From: an uncultured Bacteroidales bacterium
GTDB lineage: Bacteria; Bacteroidota; Bacteroidia; Bacteroidales; UBA932
Length of the DNA stretch: 64,000 bases
Assembly: GCA_900319405.1 (NCBI GenBank)
Contig: ONOH01000001.1
Coordinates: forward strand, 1-64,000
Direction: 5' to 3'
Part shown: piece by piece, positions 50,807-58,922 of the stretch
How the letters are laid out: each line of letters starts with the position of its first letter
Numbering within the stretch: the first letter of the stretch is position 1
The notes under the pieces: model-generated
Seen by the model: the letters and a program-made list of their open reading frames with translations, nothing else
The model's database searches: none
What the model was told of the DNA's origin: nothing
Position numbers and translations under genes: made by a program

Positions 50807-52662
50807 GCAGCCTCCTGGAAATCATACGGGAATTCTTCGGGAACCTGCTGTCTTTTGACCAGGCCCACCCGCTGCTGTTCACCCAGTTCTATTTCTGGGC
50901 CTTTTTCGCGCTGGTTTTCGCCGTCTTTTCCCTTTTCCACTCCAAGCCCCTGCTCCGCAACGGCTACCTTTTTGCCTGCTCGCTGTTCTTTTATTACAAA
51001 ACCAGCGGGGTGTTTCTGGCGCTGCTGCTTTTTGTCATCGTCTATAACTTCTTCGCAGCCAAGTGCCTGCATCGGCTCAAGTCGGAAAAAGGCCGATCGG
51101 CCCTGACCGCCCTCAGCGTGGTGGTGGACCTGGGCGTGCTGGCCTATTTCAAATACGCGTATTTCCTCACCGACTTCGTGAACAACCTCCTGGGGATCGA
51201 GCTTCAGGTACACGACGTGCTGGGCGAGTGGATGAATATGCTCACGGGCACCTCCCTTTTCCGGGTAGATGCCATCGTGCTGCCGGTGGGCATCTCCTTT
51301 TTCACCTTCCAGGCCGTAAGCTACGTAGTGGACGTGAAACGGAGAAAGATAGAGCCGGTGAGAAATTTCCTGGATTTCGGCTTCTACCTGTCCTTTTTCC
51401 CGCAGCTGGTGGCCGGTCCCATCGTCCGGGCCGTGGAGTTTGTCCGGCAGCTGCACAAGCCCTACAACCTCTCGCGCCGCTGGTTCGGAATCGCCGTCTT
51501 CTGGATTATGAACGGCCTGCTGAAAAAGCTCATCCTGGCCGACTATCTGGCCGTGAACTTCGCCGACCGTGTCTTTGAGAATCCCCTGATGTACAGCGGT
51601 TTCGAAAACCTGTCGGCCCTTTTCTGCTATTCCCTTCAGGTGTATGCCGATTTCTCCGGCTACACCGATATCGCCACCGGCGTAGCGATGCTGATGGGTT
51701 TCTACCTGCCCAAGAACTTCGACTCGCCCTACAAGGCGGTGAACACCCAGCAGTTCTGGCGCCGCTGGCACATGACACTCAGCCGCTGGCTCCGGGACTA
51801 CCTGTACATTCCCCTGGGCGGCAACCGCAGTGCGACGGCCGGTACCTACATCATCATTTTGGCTGTGGCCGTGTTCGGCAGCTTCCTGAGCGGCTCCTGG
51901 TGGGTGGCTTTCGGCGTTTTCGTTTTGGCGGCCGGCATCGGCCTATGGGCGTGGAAACGCCCCGGGGACCGCAGGCTCATCACCACCAACATCAATTCCA
52001 TGAATACGATGCTGCTGGGCGGCCTGTGGCACGGCGCCAGCTGGAACTTCATGATCTGGGGCGGGCTCAACGGCATCGGAATGGTCATTTACAAGGTATG
52101 GACCAAGCGCACGATGAGGGTGAAGCTTGTGATCATCGGCCTGGCGACGCTTCTGTGCGGTGCCTTGTCTTTCACCCTCCATTATCCCGTTTGGAATATG
52201 TTCTTCGTCTGGACCCTCATCCTCCTCCTGGGAACCGTCGTAAAGGCACTCTGTCATTCTGCGCGCAGCGAAGAATCCGGGCTCTCCCGCGCCTGGGACA
52301 TCTTCCAGACCTTCGTCTTCATCACCTTTACGCGCCTGTTTTTCCGCAGCGGCTCCAATCTGGACCCGGCCCTGGCCAACGAGGAGGCCTGGAACACCGC
52401 CAAGAATATGGTGAACCAGATCGGATCGGCCTGGGACCTCTCCCTGGTGCCCGCGATGGCCTGGCAGCACCGCACCGTGCTCCTCCTTTTTGTGGCGGGA
52501 ATGATCATCCACTGGCTCCCGGATCGCTTCAAACGCCGCTACCGCCTTGTCTTTGCGCATCTGCCCCTCTTCTGGATGGCCGTCGTCGTGGTGCTGATCA
52601 TCGTATTCTTCTTCCAGTTCATCACCGCCGACCTTCAGTCCTTCATCTACTTCCAGTTCTAG
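50803..52662 (+). CDS. MBOAT-family O-acyltransferase (AlgI/PatA-like), with in-frame repeat
   Basis: 619 aa polytopic inner-membrane protein that moves acyl (acetyl) groups across the membrane. Many hydrophobic helices. MBOAT landmarks: PVGISFFTFQAVSYVVDV (split, near 165-182), FPQLVAGPIVRA, QFWRRWHMTLSRWLRDYLYIPLGGNR (split), and LLGGLWHGASWNFMIWGG with catalytic His near 408. At about residues 483-492 the sequence LCHSARSEESG is encoded by a copy of the 26-bp repeat; it falls in a loop between two hydrophobic helices, so the fold can tolerate it. Last gene of the SGNH-SGNH-MBOAT operon. Confidence 0.88.
   Translation: MSSLLEIIREFFGNLLSFDQAHPLLFTQFYFWAFFALVFAVFSLFHSKPLLRNGYLFACSLFFYYKTSGVFLALLLFVIVYNFFAAKCLHRLKSEKGRSALTALSVVVDLGVLAYFKYAYFLTDFVNNLLGIELQVHDVLGEWMNMLTGTSLFRVDAIVLPVGISFFTFQAVSYVVDVKRRKIEPVRNFLDFGFYLSFFPQLVAGPIVRAVEFVRQLHKPYNLSRRWFGIAVFWIMNGLLKKLILADYLAVNFADRVFENPLMYSGFENLSALFCYSLQVYADFSGYTDIATGVAMLMGFYLPKNFDSPYKAVNTQQFWRRWHMTLSRWLRDYLYIPLGGNRSATAGTYIIILAVAVFGSFLSGSWWVAFGVFVLAAGIGLWAWKRPGDRRLITTNINSMNTMLLGGLWHGASWNFMIWGGLNGIGMVIYKVWTKRTMRVKLVIIGLATLLCGALSFTLHYPVWNMFFVWTLILLLGTVVKALCHSARSEESGLSRAWDIFQTFVFITFTRLFFRSGSNLDPALANEEAWNTAKNMVNQIGSAWDLSLVPAMAWQHRTVLLLFVAGMIIHWLPDRFKRRYRLVFAHLPLFWMAVVVVLIIVFFFQFITADLQSFIYFQF
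52252..52277 (+). repeat. 26-bp HSERSEES repeat, copy in the MBOAT gene
   Basis: It begins TGTCATTCTGCG and ends GCGAAGAATC; frame C-H-S-A-R-S-E-E-S. One base differs from the common form (A to C, giving Ala for Glu). Confidence 0.85.
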
Positions 52663-52703
52663 CCTCATTTTAGAGAAATCCGTAAACGACTGGGTACCAG
52701 CTG

Positions 52704-52776
52704 TTTACAGATAATCCTCTGCGCAAAAAGCGCAGAGGATTATCTGTAAATAATTGTCAATCAATTATTTGCAGAT
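52704..52776. repeat. Two overlapping, mutually exclusive hairpins between MBOAT and ksgA
   Basis: Hairpin A: perfect 21-bp arms 52704-52724 and 52730-52750 around an AAAAA loop. Hairpin B: arms 52742-52756 and 52762-52776, 14 of 15 pairs, loop TCAAT. The arms overlap at 52742-52750, so only one can form at a time. B touches the ksgA stop codon. Neither is followed by a T-run on either strand. It lies between convergent genes. Confidence 0.75.
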
Positions 52777-53612
52777 CACCCTAATTGCCGGGTGAGGGCC
52801 ACGAAGTCCTCGACAGAGAGTTTTTCGGGCCGAAGGGAGAAGACCTCCTGTGCGAGGAAGGCGGCCAGCTCGTCTTCGGACCAGCCGAGGCGATCGGCCT
52901 TGGCGCGGGCGAGGGGCCGGAGGGGATTGCGCATCATCTTCCGGCGCTGGCCGAAGGCGGTTTTCACCACCGTCTTGAACAGGGCCTCGTCGCAGCCCAG
53001 CGAGGTGCGTGCGTTCCGCCTGAGGCGGATGACGGCGCTCTCCACCTTGGGTGGCGGGGCAAAGCAGCCGGAGCCCACCGTAAAGAGGTACTCGATGTCG
53101 TACCAGGCCTGCAGCAACACGCTCAGGATGCCGTAGGTTTTGGAACCCGGACCCTCGGCAATGCGCTCGGCCACCTCTTTCTGGACCATTCCCACCACCT
53201 CGGGGATGCGGTCCTTGTTGTCCAGGATCTTGAAGAAAATCTGCGAGGAAATGTTGTAGGGAAAATTGCCGATGACGGCAAACCGCTCCGGGAACAGCTT
53301 TTCCAGTTTCAGCTTCAGGAAATCGCCCTCCATCAGCCGCCCCTGCATCCCCGGGAAGTGCGTCAGGAGGTATTCCACGCTCTCGGAGTCAATCTCGATG
53401 AGCCGAAGGTCGATGTCGCTGCGTTCCAGCAGGTATTGTGTGAGTACGCCCATTCCCGGGCCGACTTCCAGCACGGGGAGGGGGGATTCTTCGCTGCGCT
53501 CAGAATGACAGGAAGGCTCAGAATGACAGGCAAGGGCATCCACAATGGCACGGGCCACTTTCTGGTCGGTCAGGAAATGTTGCCCCAGGGCTTTTTTTGC
53601 ACGGACTTCCAT
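52776..53612 (-). CDS. ksgA: 16S rRNA dimethyladenosine transferase KsgA, with in-frame repeat
   Basis: 278 aa. Dimethylates two adjacent adenines near the 3' end of 16S rRNA. The N-terminus is KKALGQHFLTD (6-16). SAM motif I is VLEVGPGMGVLTQYLL (47-62). Catalytic motif IV is NFPYNIS. C-terminal PPPKVESAVIRL is typical. Residues about 29-44 (CHSEPSCHSERSEES) are inserted just before motif I and derive from one and a half copies of the 26-bp repeat (53485-53528). ATG at 53612 (MEVRAKK) is preferred; an upstream frame is open but lies inside the HAD gene. Last gene of the long pyr operon, 1 nt after the lipoprotein gene. Confidence 0.93.
   Translation of the reverse strand: MEVRAKKALGQHFLTDQKVARAIVDALACHSEPSCHSERSEESPLPVLEVGPGMGVLTQYLLERSDIDLRLIEIDSESVEYLLTHFPGMQGRLMEGDFLKLKLEKLFPERFAVIGNFPYNISSQIFFKILDNKDRIPEVVGMVQKEVAERIAEGPGSKTYGILSVLLQAWYDIEYLFTVGSGCFAPPPKVESAVIRLRRNARTSLGCDEALFKTVVKTAFGQRRKMMRNPLRPLARAKADRLGWSEDELAAFLAQEVFSLRPEKLSVEDFVALTRQLG
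53485..53528 (-). repeat. 26-bp HSERSEES repeat plus a partial second copy, in ksgA
   Basis: Full copy at 53485-53510 and a partial copy (CTCAGAATGACA on plus) at about 53517-53528. The sense relative to the gene is the same as in aroC, murB and MBOAT. Confidence 0.85.
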
Positions 53613-53613
53613 A

Positions 53614-54726
53614 CTAAATCCCTCCTCCTTCCACGGCCCCTTCCGCTTTCGCAAAACAGGGCTGCAGCAAATAACGGCCATGGTTCCAGGCCTGTGCGGC
53701 CAGCTCTCCGATGGGCGTTTCCCTCCGGCGCCCCACATCGATGATCAGGCCCCGCTGCATATCTTCAAAAGCGGTGAGCATCGGGACGTCGCCGTTGGAG
53801 TCTCCGCCCACCAGGATGGGCCCGCGGCCTTCATATGAGGGGGCCATCCAGCTTTTGATGCAGCTCACCTTCCCCGGGCCGATGGGCTGTACGTACGTGG
53901 GGTCGAACTGCGCCACCAGCCGCTCCGAAGGAACGAAGCGAAGGCCGAAAACCCGCTCCGGCGGCAGCCCGGGTCCCAGGTCCGGATCGCAGGCCAGGAC
54001 TTCCACGATAAGTTCCAGCGACGCGGAACAAACATAGGCATCTATCTTGTTGGCGGCCAGGCAGCGGTACAAATCCTTCATTTCCGGAGAGAAATAGATG
54101 CCGCGCTCCACAAGGCCACCCCAGCGGCCGTCGGGCGAGCGCCACTCCTGGACCGCCAGTTTATCGGCCCCCAGATGCTCCCTGACAGCCTCTCGCACGA
54201 TGCCGCGGGCTTCCTCCTCCGTGTACCCGGCCAGAAGCCCCGGCATCCAGAGGTAGGAGATGTGCTCCCCGAAAACCTTGTCCATGCCCTCCAGCAGGGA
54301 CACCATCCGGGCCCGGAAGTCCTGGTACAGCACCGAGGCGCGGAGCTCCTCCCAGTCCTGCCCCTCTTTCCGGAAATTGCTGAGCAACGTGTATTCCATC
54401 TCCAGCATTTCTCCCATTTTTGCGAAGCTGACAATGCTCCCGGGAATAAGGCGGGCGGGATCCGGAATGCCGTCCAGGAATTGGTGGGAAGGGGCGTCGG
54501 CATAGCGCAGGTTCTCGATCTGATAGACCCAGAGCGCCTGCGAGATATCATGGACGATGGAGGTTTTGTCAAAGTCGAAAACGGCATACCCTCCGCTTCC
54601 GGAAGCCAGAAGCGAATCGAGCGACTCCCGTACATACGGATCCCAGGAACCGGGCCCCAGCAACTGCGGTTTCTTTCCGCAGGCCAGGGCCAGGACCATA
54701 CATAAACTCAAGTATATTCTTCTCAT
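53614..54726 (-). CDS. HAD-superfamily phosphatase lipoprotein, 370 aa
   Basis: Lipoprotein signal ([11 protein letters not shown], Cys16). HAD motif I is [14 protein letters not shown] with the two catalytic Asp. Motif II is [16 protein letters not shown] Lys ([10 protein letters not shown]) and motif [14 protein letters not shown] follow. The large helical cap between motifs I and II (residues about 60-215) and the FDFDKTS start resemble phosphorylcholine/phosphoserine-type acid phosphatases exported to the envelope. It overlaps pyrB by 4 nt and is followed by ksgA after 1 nt, so it belongs to the pyr operon transcript. Substrate not determinable; a role in scavenging phosphate from nucleotides would fit the context but is a guess. 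Confidence 0.8.
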   Translation of the reverse strand: MRRIYLSLCMVLALACGKKPQLLGPGSWDPYVRESLDSLLASGSGGYAVFDFDKTSIVHDISQALWVYQIENLRYADAPSHQFLDGIPDPARLIPGSIVSFAKMGEMLEMEYTLLSNFRKEGQDWEELRASVLYQDFRARMVSLLEGMDKVFGEHISYLWMPGLLAGYTEEEARGIVREAVREHLGADKLAVQEWRSPDGRWGGLVERGIYFSPEMKDLYRCLAANKIDAYVCSASLELIVEVLACDPDLGPGLPPERVFGLRFVPSERLVAQFDPTYVQPIGPGKVSCIKSWMAPSYEGRGPILVGGDSNGDVPMLTAFEDMQRGLIIDVGRRRETPIGELAAQAWNHGRYLLQPCFAKAEGAVEGGGI

Positions 54727-55802
54727 CTGACTTTGCTTTCACAGTACCAGCACCGCATAATGCCGTTTTCGGCCAGGCGGAACTGCGGCTGGTGCGACTC
54801 GGTGTTGCAGATGCACTTGCTGTTGGTGCAGTGCAGGGTGGGGTCGATGATGGGCTCGTCCGGCTCCGGCATCGCGTGGGCCGGGTCCTTGCGCCAGTCC
54901 ATCAGGCTCACGATAAGGGCCATGCGGACAAATTTTCCGTTCTCCACCTGCCGGAAGTAAGCGGCACGGGGGTCGTCGTCCACCTCGGTCAGAATTTCGT
55001 TCACGCGCGGAAGCGGGTGCAGCACCACCATCTTCTCCTTGGCCAGGGCCATACGGCGGGCATCCAGCACGAAGCTGTCCTTCACGCGCTCGAACTCTTC
55101 CTCGTCCAGGAAGCGCTCCTTCTGAACGCGGGTCATATACAGCACGTCCAGTTCCGGAATGGCCTCGTCCAGGGACTCGGTCTCGCGGTAGGTCACGCCC
55201 ATCTTGTCGCAGACATCTTCCTTGATGTAGTCCGGCAGGCGCAGCTCGTGCGGGGCGATGAGCACCACCTTGATGCCGTTGTAGCGGGACAGGGCCTTGA
55301 TGAGCGAGTGCACGGTGCGGCCGAAACGGAGGTCACCGCAGAAGCCGATGGTGATGTCGTCGATATGTCCCAGTTCGCGCTTGATGCTCAGCAGGTCGGT
55401 GAGTGTCTGGGTAGGATGGCTGTGGGAGCCGTCTCCGGCGTTGATGATGGGCACGTTGGATACCTGGGAGGCCACCAGGGGAGCACCTTCGATGGGATGG
55501 CGCATGGCGATGATGTCGGCGAAACAGCCCACCACGCGGACGGTGTCCTGCACGGTTTCACCCTTGCTCACGGAAGAGGCCTGGGGGTTGGAGAAACCCA
55601 GGACCTGGCCACCCAGTTCCATCATGGCGGCGGTAAAGCTCAGGCGGGTACGGGTGCTGGGCTCGTAGAAGAGCGTGGCCAGCTTCTTGTGGGCCATACT
55701 GCCCTGATAGCGCTTGCGGTGGGCGATGATGTCTTCGGCCAGGGCTACAATCTGGTCGATTTCCTCCTTGCTGAGGTCGGTGGGATCGATGAGGTGTTTC
55801 AT
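54723..55802 (-). CDS. pyrB: Aspartate carbamoyltransferase fused to a PyrI-type zinc domain
   Basis: 359 aa. Residues 1-305 are PyrB: carbamoyl-phosphate loop [10 protein letters not shown] (47-56), [12 protein letters not shown] (about 131-142), and the C-terminal HPLPRVNEI block. Residues about 305-359 are a zinc ribbon, C-x4-C-x20-C-x2-C (Cys325, 330, 351, 354), matching the C-terminal zinc domain of PyrI (in E. coli C-x4-C-x23-C-x2-C). The nucleotide-binding N-terminal half of PyrI is absent. The enzyme makes N-carbamoyl-aspartate, the committed pyrimidine step. Overlaps pyrE by 4 nt. Confidence 0.93.
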   Translation of the reverse strand: MKHLIDPTDLSKEEIDQIVALAEDIIAHRKRYQGSMAHKKLATLFYEPSTRTRLSFTAAMMELGGQVLGFSNPQASSVSKGETVQDTVRVVGCFADIIAMRHPIEGAPLVASQVSNVPIINAGDGSHSHPTQTLTDLLSIKRELGHIDDITIGFCGDLRFGRTVHSLIKALSRYNGIKVVLIAPHELRLPDYIKEDVCDKMGVTYRETESLDEAIPELDVLYMTRVQKERFLDEEEFERVKDSFVLDARRMALAKEKMVVLHPLPRVNEILTEVDDDPRAAYFRQVENGKFVRMALIVSLMDWRKDPAHAMPEPDEPIIDPTLHCTNSKCICNTESHQPQFRLAENGIMRCWYCESKVR

Positions 55803-56407
55803 AAATTATTACGGAAATTGAGTATTTGTTGTTTCTGAAGGGGAGTGATGTATTCTTCCTGGACGGCTACGTCCACCAGCGCATCCAGGTTGCTCAGGGA
55901 ATGGTTCACCACCCGGGCGGCGTTCAGGCGCTCGATGCCCTTGCGAAGCCCGTAGGTGAAGATGCTGACGATGCCCAGCACCTGGGCGCCCGCTTCCCGA
56001 AGGGCCTCCACCACGTCCAGTACGCTGCCGCCCGTGGATAGCAGGTCTTCCACTACCACGACCCTGGCGCCCGGCTCCAGCCGGCCCTCGATGCGGTTGG
56101 CGCGGCCGTGGCTCTTGGCCTCCGAGCGGACATAGCCCATCGGCAGGTTCAGGAGGGTGGCCGTGATGGCGGCGTGGGCGATGCCCGCCGTGGAGGTGCC
56201 CATCAGCACTTCGCAGCCGGGGAAGTGTTCCTTCACCAGCGCAGCTAATCCCCGCTCGATTTTCTCCCGCACGGCCGGGACCGAAAGCGTGAGGCGGTTG
56301 TCACAGTAAATGGGGCTCTGGATGCCGCTGGCCCAGGTAAAAGGCTCATCGGGCCGCAGGAACACGGCGCCGATCGAAAGGAGTTCTCTGGCAATCTGTT
56401 TTTCCAT
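55799..56407 (-). CDS. pyrE: Orotate phosphoribosyltransferase
   Basis: 202 aa. Adds PRPP-derived ribose-5-phosphate to orotate. Family features: [17 protein letters not shown] (split, near 21-37), [13 protein letters not shown], and the PRPP-binding motif [22 protein letters not shown] (split, near 114-135). It lies 3 nt after pyrF and overlaps pyrB by 4 nt. Confidence 0.94.
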   Translation of the reverse strand: MEKQIARELLSIGAVFLRPDEPFTWASGIQSPIYCDNRLTLSVPAVREKIERGLAALVKEHFPGCEVLMGTSTAGIAHAAITATLLNLPMGYVRSEAKSHGRANRIEGRLEPGARVVVVEDLLSTGGSVLDVVEALREAGAQVLGIVSIFTYGLRKGIERLNAARVVNHSLSNLDALVDVAVQEEYITPLQKQQILNFRNNL

Positions 56408-56410
56408 ATC

Positions 56411-57115
56411 TCAGGCTTGTAAAAAATCTGTCAAACAACGCCGGTAGGCGGCGACGGGGTCCGGGGCGGCCGTCACGGGCCTTCCGACGACAATATAATC
56501 CGAGCCGATTTCCCGCGCGCGGGCGGGGGTGGTGATGCGCACCTGGTCGTCGGCCGCCGCATCGGCAAAACGGATGCCCGGGGTGACGGTAAGAAAGTCC
56601 GCTCCGCAGGCCTTCTTGACCAGGGCCGCCTCCAGCGGCGAGCAGACAACGCCGTCCAGCCCTGCCTCGCGCGCGTTCTGCGCGTACCTCACGATGGTTT
56701 CGTTGATGCCGGCCCCGATCAGCAGTTCCCGCTGCATCCGCTCCTCGCTGGTGGAGGTGAGCTGCGTGACGGCAATCAGAAGGGGTCGCGTGCCGTCTTC
56801 CCGGCTCAGTCCCTCCAGGGCGGCGCGCATCATCTCCACGGTCCCGGCGGCGTGCACATTGACAATGTCCACCTCCAGGGCCGACAGCACACGCATCGCC
56901 TTTTTCACGGTGTTGGGAATGTCGTGGAGCTTGAGATCCAGGAACACGCGGTGTCCGCGCCGCTTGAGCTCGCGCACCATTTCGGGCCCCTCGGCATAGA
57001 AGAGCTCCATCCCAATCTTGACAAAGGGCGCGGCCTCTCCCCGGAAGGCGTCCAGGAAGTCCAGCGTTTCTTTCCGGCCTGCAAAGTCGCAGGCGATGAT
57101 TACATCTTTCGCCAT
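56411..57115 (-). CDS. pyrF: Orotidine 5'-phosphate decarboxylase
   Basis: 234 aa. Converts OMP to UMP. Motifs: IIACDF (6-11), [17 protein letters not shown] (split, 31-47), and the catalytic [17 protein letters not shown] (59-75) with the D-x-K-x-x-D-I-x-x-T set. [23 protein letters not shown] (split) gives the phosphate loop. This is the short group I enzyme. 3 nt on each side to its neighbours. Confidence 0.94.
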   Translation of the reverse strand: MAKDVIIACDFAGRKETLDFLDAFRGEAAPFVKIGMELFYAEGPEMVRELKRRGHRVFLDLKLHDIPNTVKKAMRVLSALEVDIVNVHAAGTVEMMRAALEGLSREDGTRPLLIAVTQLTSTSEERMQRELLIGAGINETIVRYAQNAREAGLDGVVCSPLEAALVKKACGADFLTVTPGIRFADAAADDQVRITTPARAREIGSDYIVVGRPVTAAPDPVAAYRRCLTDFLQA

Positions 57116-57118
57116 CGT

Positions 57119-58030
57119 TTATACCACTCCGATAATATCTTGTAAACACTTGATTCCCAGCCGGTCCATCAGCTCCGGAAGGGCCTCCAACATTTCCGGG
57201 CAGGCCATCGGGTTCCGAAGGTTTTCGGCTCCCACCTGCACGGCCGTGGCTCCGGCCATCATCATCTCAATCACATCCTCGGCCCGCTGTACGCCGCCGC
57301 AGCCCATCACGGGAATCCGGCAAGCGTGGGCCACCTGATACACCATCCTGAGGGCGATGGGGAAGATGGCCGCGCCGGAAAAGCCGCCCATCTTGTTGGC
57401 AATCACCGGCTGGCGGCGGGCAATGTCAATGCGCATCCCCAGGAAGGTGTTCACCAGGGTGATGCCGTCGGCCCCGGCATCTTCACAGGCTTTTGCGATG
57501 GAAACGATGTCCGTGACATTGGGGCTCAGCTTGATGAAAACGGGTTTTTCCGTCACCTCTTTCACGGCCCGGGTCACCGCCGCGGCCAGCTTCGGCTCTG
57601 TTCCGAAGGCCATTCCGCCGCCGTGGACGTTGGGGCAGGAGATGTTTACTTCCAGGAGGTCGATATCCGGGCAGGCATCGGCCCGCCCGCAGTTGAAGGC
57701 GTATTCCTCCACGGAATAGCCGCTGATGTTGGCGATGATTACGCCCCGGTAAATCCGGCGCAGGGCGGGGGCCTTTTCGCTCACCAGCACCTCGATGCCG
57801 GGGTTCTGCAGCCCCACGGAATTGATCATCCCGGCGGTGCATTCGGCAATGCGCGGGGTGGGGTTGCCAAAGCGGGCCTCGCGTGTGGTCCCCTTCAGGG
57901 AAATGCCCCCCAGGAGGTTCAGGTCCAAGGTATCCGCCAGCTCCAGGCCGAAGCCGAAGCTGCCGCTGGCGGGGACCAGCGGGTTCTGCATCGGAATGCC
58001 GCAGAGGTTCACAGCCAGCCGGTTCACCAT
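57119..58030 (-). CDS. pyrD: Dihydroorotate dehydrogenase, class 1B catalytic subunit
   Basis: 303 aa FMN enzyme oxidising dihydroorotate to orotate. Substrate and FMN features: PLVPASGSFGFG (16-27), LKGTTREARFGNPTPRI, MINSVGLQNPG, and the catalytic-base Cys in EVNISCPNVHGGG, which distinguishes class 1 from class 2. C-terminal ATAVQVG supports phosphate binding. The partner PyrK overlaps by 7 nt, so the heterotetramer passes electrons to NAD+. Confidence 0.94.
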   Translation of the reverse strand: MVNRLAVNLCGIPMQNPLVPASGSFGFGLELADTLDLNLLGGISLKGTTREARFGNPTPRIAECTAGMINSVGLQNPGIEVLVSEKAPALRRIYRGVIIANISGYSVEEYAFNCGRADACPDIDLLEVNISCPNVHGGGMAFGTEPKLAAAVTRAVKEVTEKPVFIKLSPNVTDIVSIAKACEDAGADGITLVNTFLGMRIDIARRQPVIANKMGGFSGAAIFPIALRMVYQVAHACRIPVMGCGGVQRAEDVIEMMMAGATAVQVGAENLRNPMACPEMLEALPELMDRLGIKCLQDIIGVV

Positions 58031-58761
58031 AGCACCACCTCCTTGTCAAAGACGGGGCCGTCGGCACAGACGCGCCGGGGGCCTTCCAGGGTTTGTACGC
58101 TGCAGCCGTAGCAGAAGCCGGCGCCGCAGCCCATTCTTTCTTCCAGGCTCACCTGGCCGGGAATATCCAGCGCGGCGCACAGGGCTTTCATCATCGGCAG
58201 CGGGCCGCAGCTGTAGAAAAAGTCTGCCTGCAGTTTTTCGGCGGCGATGGCGTCGGTCACAAAGCCCTTTGTTCCCACGGAACCGTCCAGGGTGGCCACA
58301 TGCACCGGAACGCCCAGGGCGCGGAACTCCTCCGCGAGGCAAATCTCATCGGCCCGGTTGAAGCCCAGCACTGCCGTGGGATGTTTTCCGGCCTGCAGCA
58401 GTTCCCTGGCCAGCAGGTACAGGGGAGCCGCCCCCAGTCCGCCGCCCACCAGAAGGGCCTTCTCCCGGCACTTTTCGGGCCCAAATCCGGAGCCCAGGGG
58501 CAGAAGCAGCTCCAGCGCTGTCCCCGGGGTCATGGCGGCCATCTCGCGGGTGCCTTCACCCACAATCTTATAATAGAGGACCAGGCCGCGCGGAAGTACG
58601 TCGCTCACGGAGATGGGGCGCCGCAGATATCGGCCCGGGAGGGCGATATCGACAAACTGCCCGCTTCGCACCGTCACGGAAGCATCCGTTTCCAGCACCA
58701 GGCGAAAGGTGTCGTGCGCGACGGGGCTGTTGCTCCCGATATGGAAGATTTTCTTGAGCAT
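58024..58761 (-). CDS. pyrK: Dihydroorotate dehydrogenase electron-transfer subunit PyrK
   Basis: 245 aa FAD and [2Fe-2S] protein. FAD block GRYLRRPISVSDV, NAD block LLVGGGLGAAPLYLL, cluster ligands in MGCGAGFCYGCSVQT plus a later Cys (RVCADG). ATG at 58761 is chosen over TTG at 58767. The U-run of an intrinsic terminator ends only 4 nt before this ATG, so expression needs read-through or anti-termination. First gene of pyrK-pyrD-pyrF-pyrE-pyrB-HAD-ksgA. Confidence 0.92.
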   Translation of the reverse strand: MLKKIFHIGSNSPVAHDTFRLVLETDASVTVRSGQFVDIALPGRYLRRPISVSDVLPRGLVLYYKIVGEGTREMAAMTPGTALELLLPLGSGFGPEKCREKALLVGGGLGAAPLYLLARELLQAGKHPTAVLGFNRADEICLAEEFRALGVPVHVATLDGSVGTKGFVTDAIAAEKLQADFFYSCGPLPMMKALCAALDIPGQVSLEERMGCGAGFCYGCSVQTLEGPRRVCADGPVFDKEVVLW

Positions 58762-58765
58762 AGAC

Positions 58766-58794
58766 AAAAAAAAGACAGTTGGTTAAACTGTCTT
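58766..58794 (-). terminator. Attenuator-type intrinsic terminator just before pyrK
   Basis: On the minus strand AAGACAGTT (58794-58786), loop TAACC, AACTGTCTT (58780-58772), and a run of eight T (58773-58766). The stem starts 6 nt after the stop codon of the leader peptide and the T-run ends 4 nt before the pyrK ATG. Confidence 0.88.
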
Positions 58795-58800
58795 GGAAAA

Positions 58801-58887
58801 TCATTTCATATAAGGGAAAAAGCAGGGGCAGGAGGCCGTCCGGAGGCCGCCGAGGCGGGAATGGGTGATGTGGTGATTCCTGACCAT
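58801..58887 (-). CDS. Putative pyrimidine-operon leader peptide, 28 aa (PyrL-like)
   Basis: A short frame in the pyrK leader: starts MVRNHHITHS (ATG 58887) and ends CPCFFPYMK, with TGA at 58803-58801, 6 nt before the terminator stem. The end of the frame crosses a U-rich tract (UGCUUUUUCCCUUAU, 58824-58810). In the E. coli pyrBI operon, UTP shortage makes RNA polymerase pause in such a tract, letting the ribosome translating PyrL catch up and block the terminator. The layout here is the same: promoter, short peptide, U-tract, stop, terminator, first pyr gene. Translation is predicted, not shown. Confidence 0.6.
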   Translation of the reverse strand: MVRNHHITHSRLGGLRTASCPCFFPYMK

Positions 58888-58902
58888 TGCGCTTTTCGCC
58901 TG

Positions 58903-58910
58903 CAAAGATA
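58903..58910 (-). promoter_or_regulatory. -7 box (TATCTTTG) of the pyrK operon
   Basis: CAAAGATA on plus; perfect TAnnTTTG on minus, 15 nt before the leader-peptide ATG and about 140 nt before pyrK. No clear -33 TTG. Confidence 0.6.
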
Positions 58911-58922
58911 GGAAAGATTCTC

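Noticed and set aside
52704..52776. Hairpins as ordinary intrinsic terminators
   Set aside because: No T-run follows on either strand; kept as a structural repeat instead.
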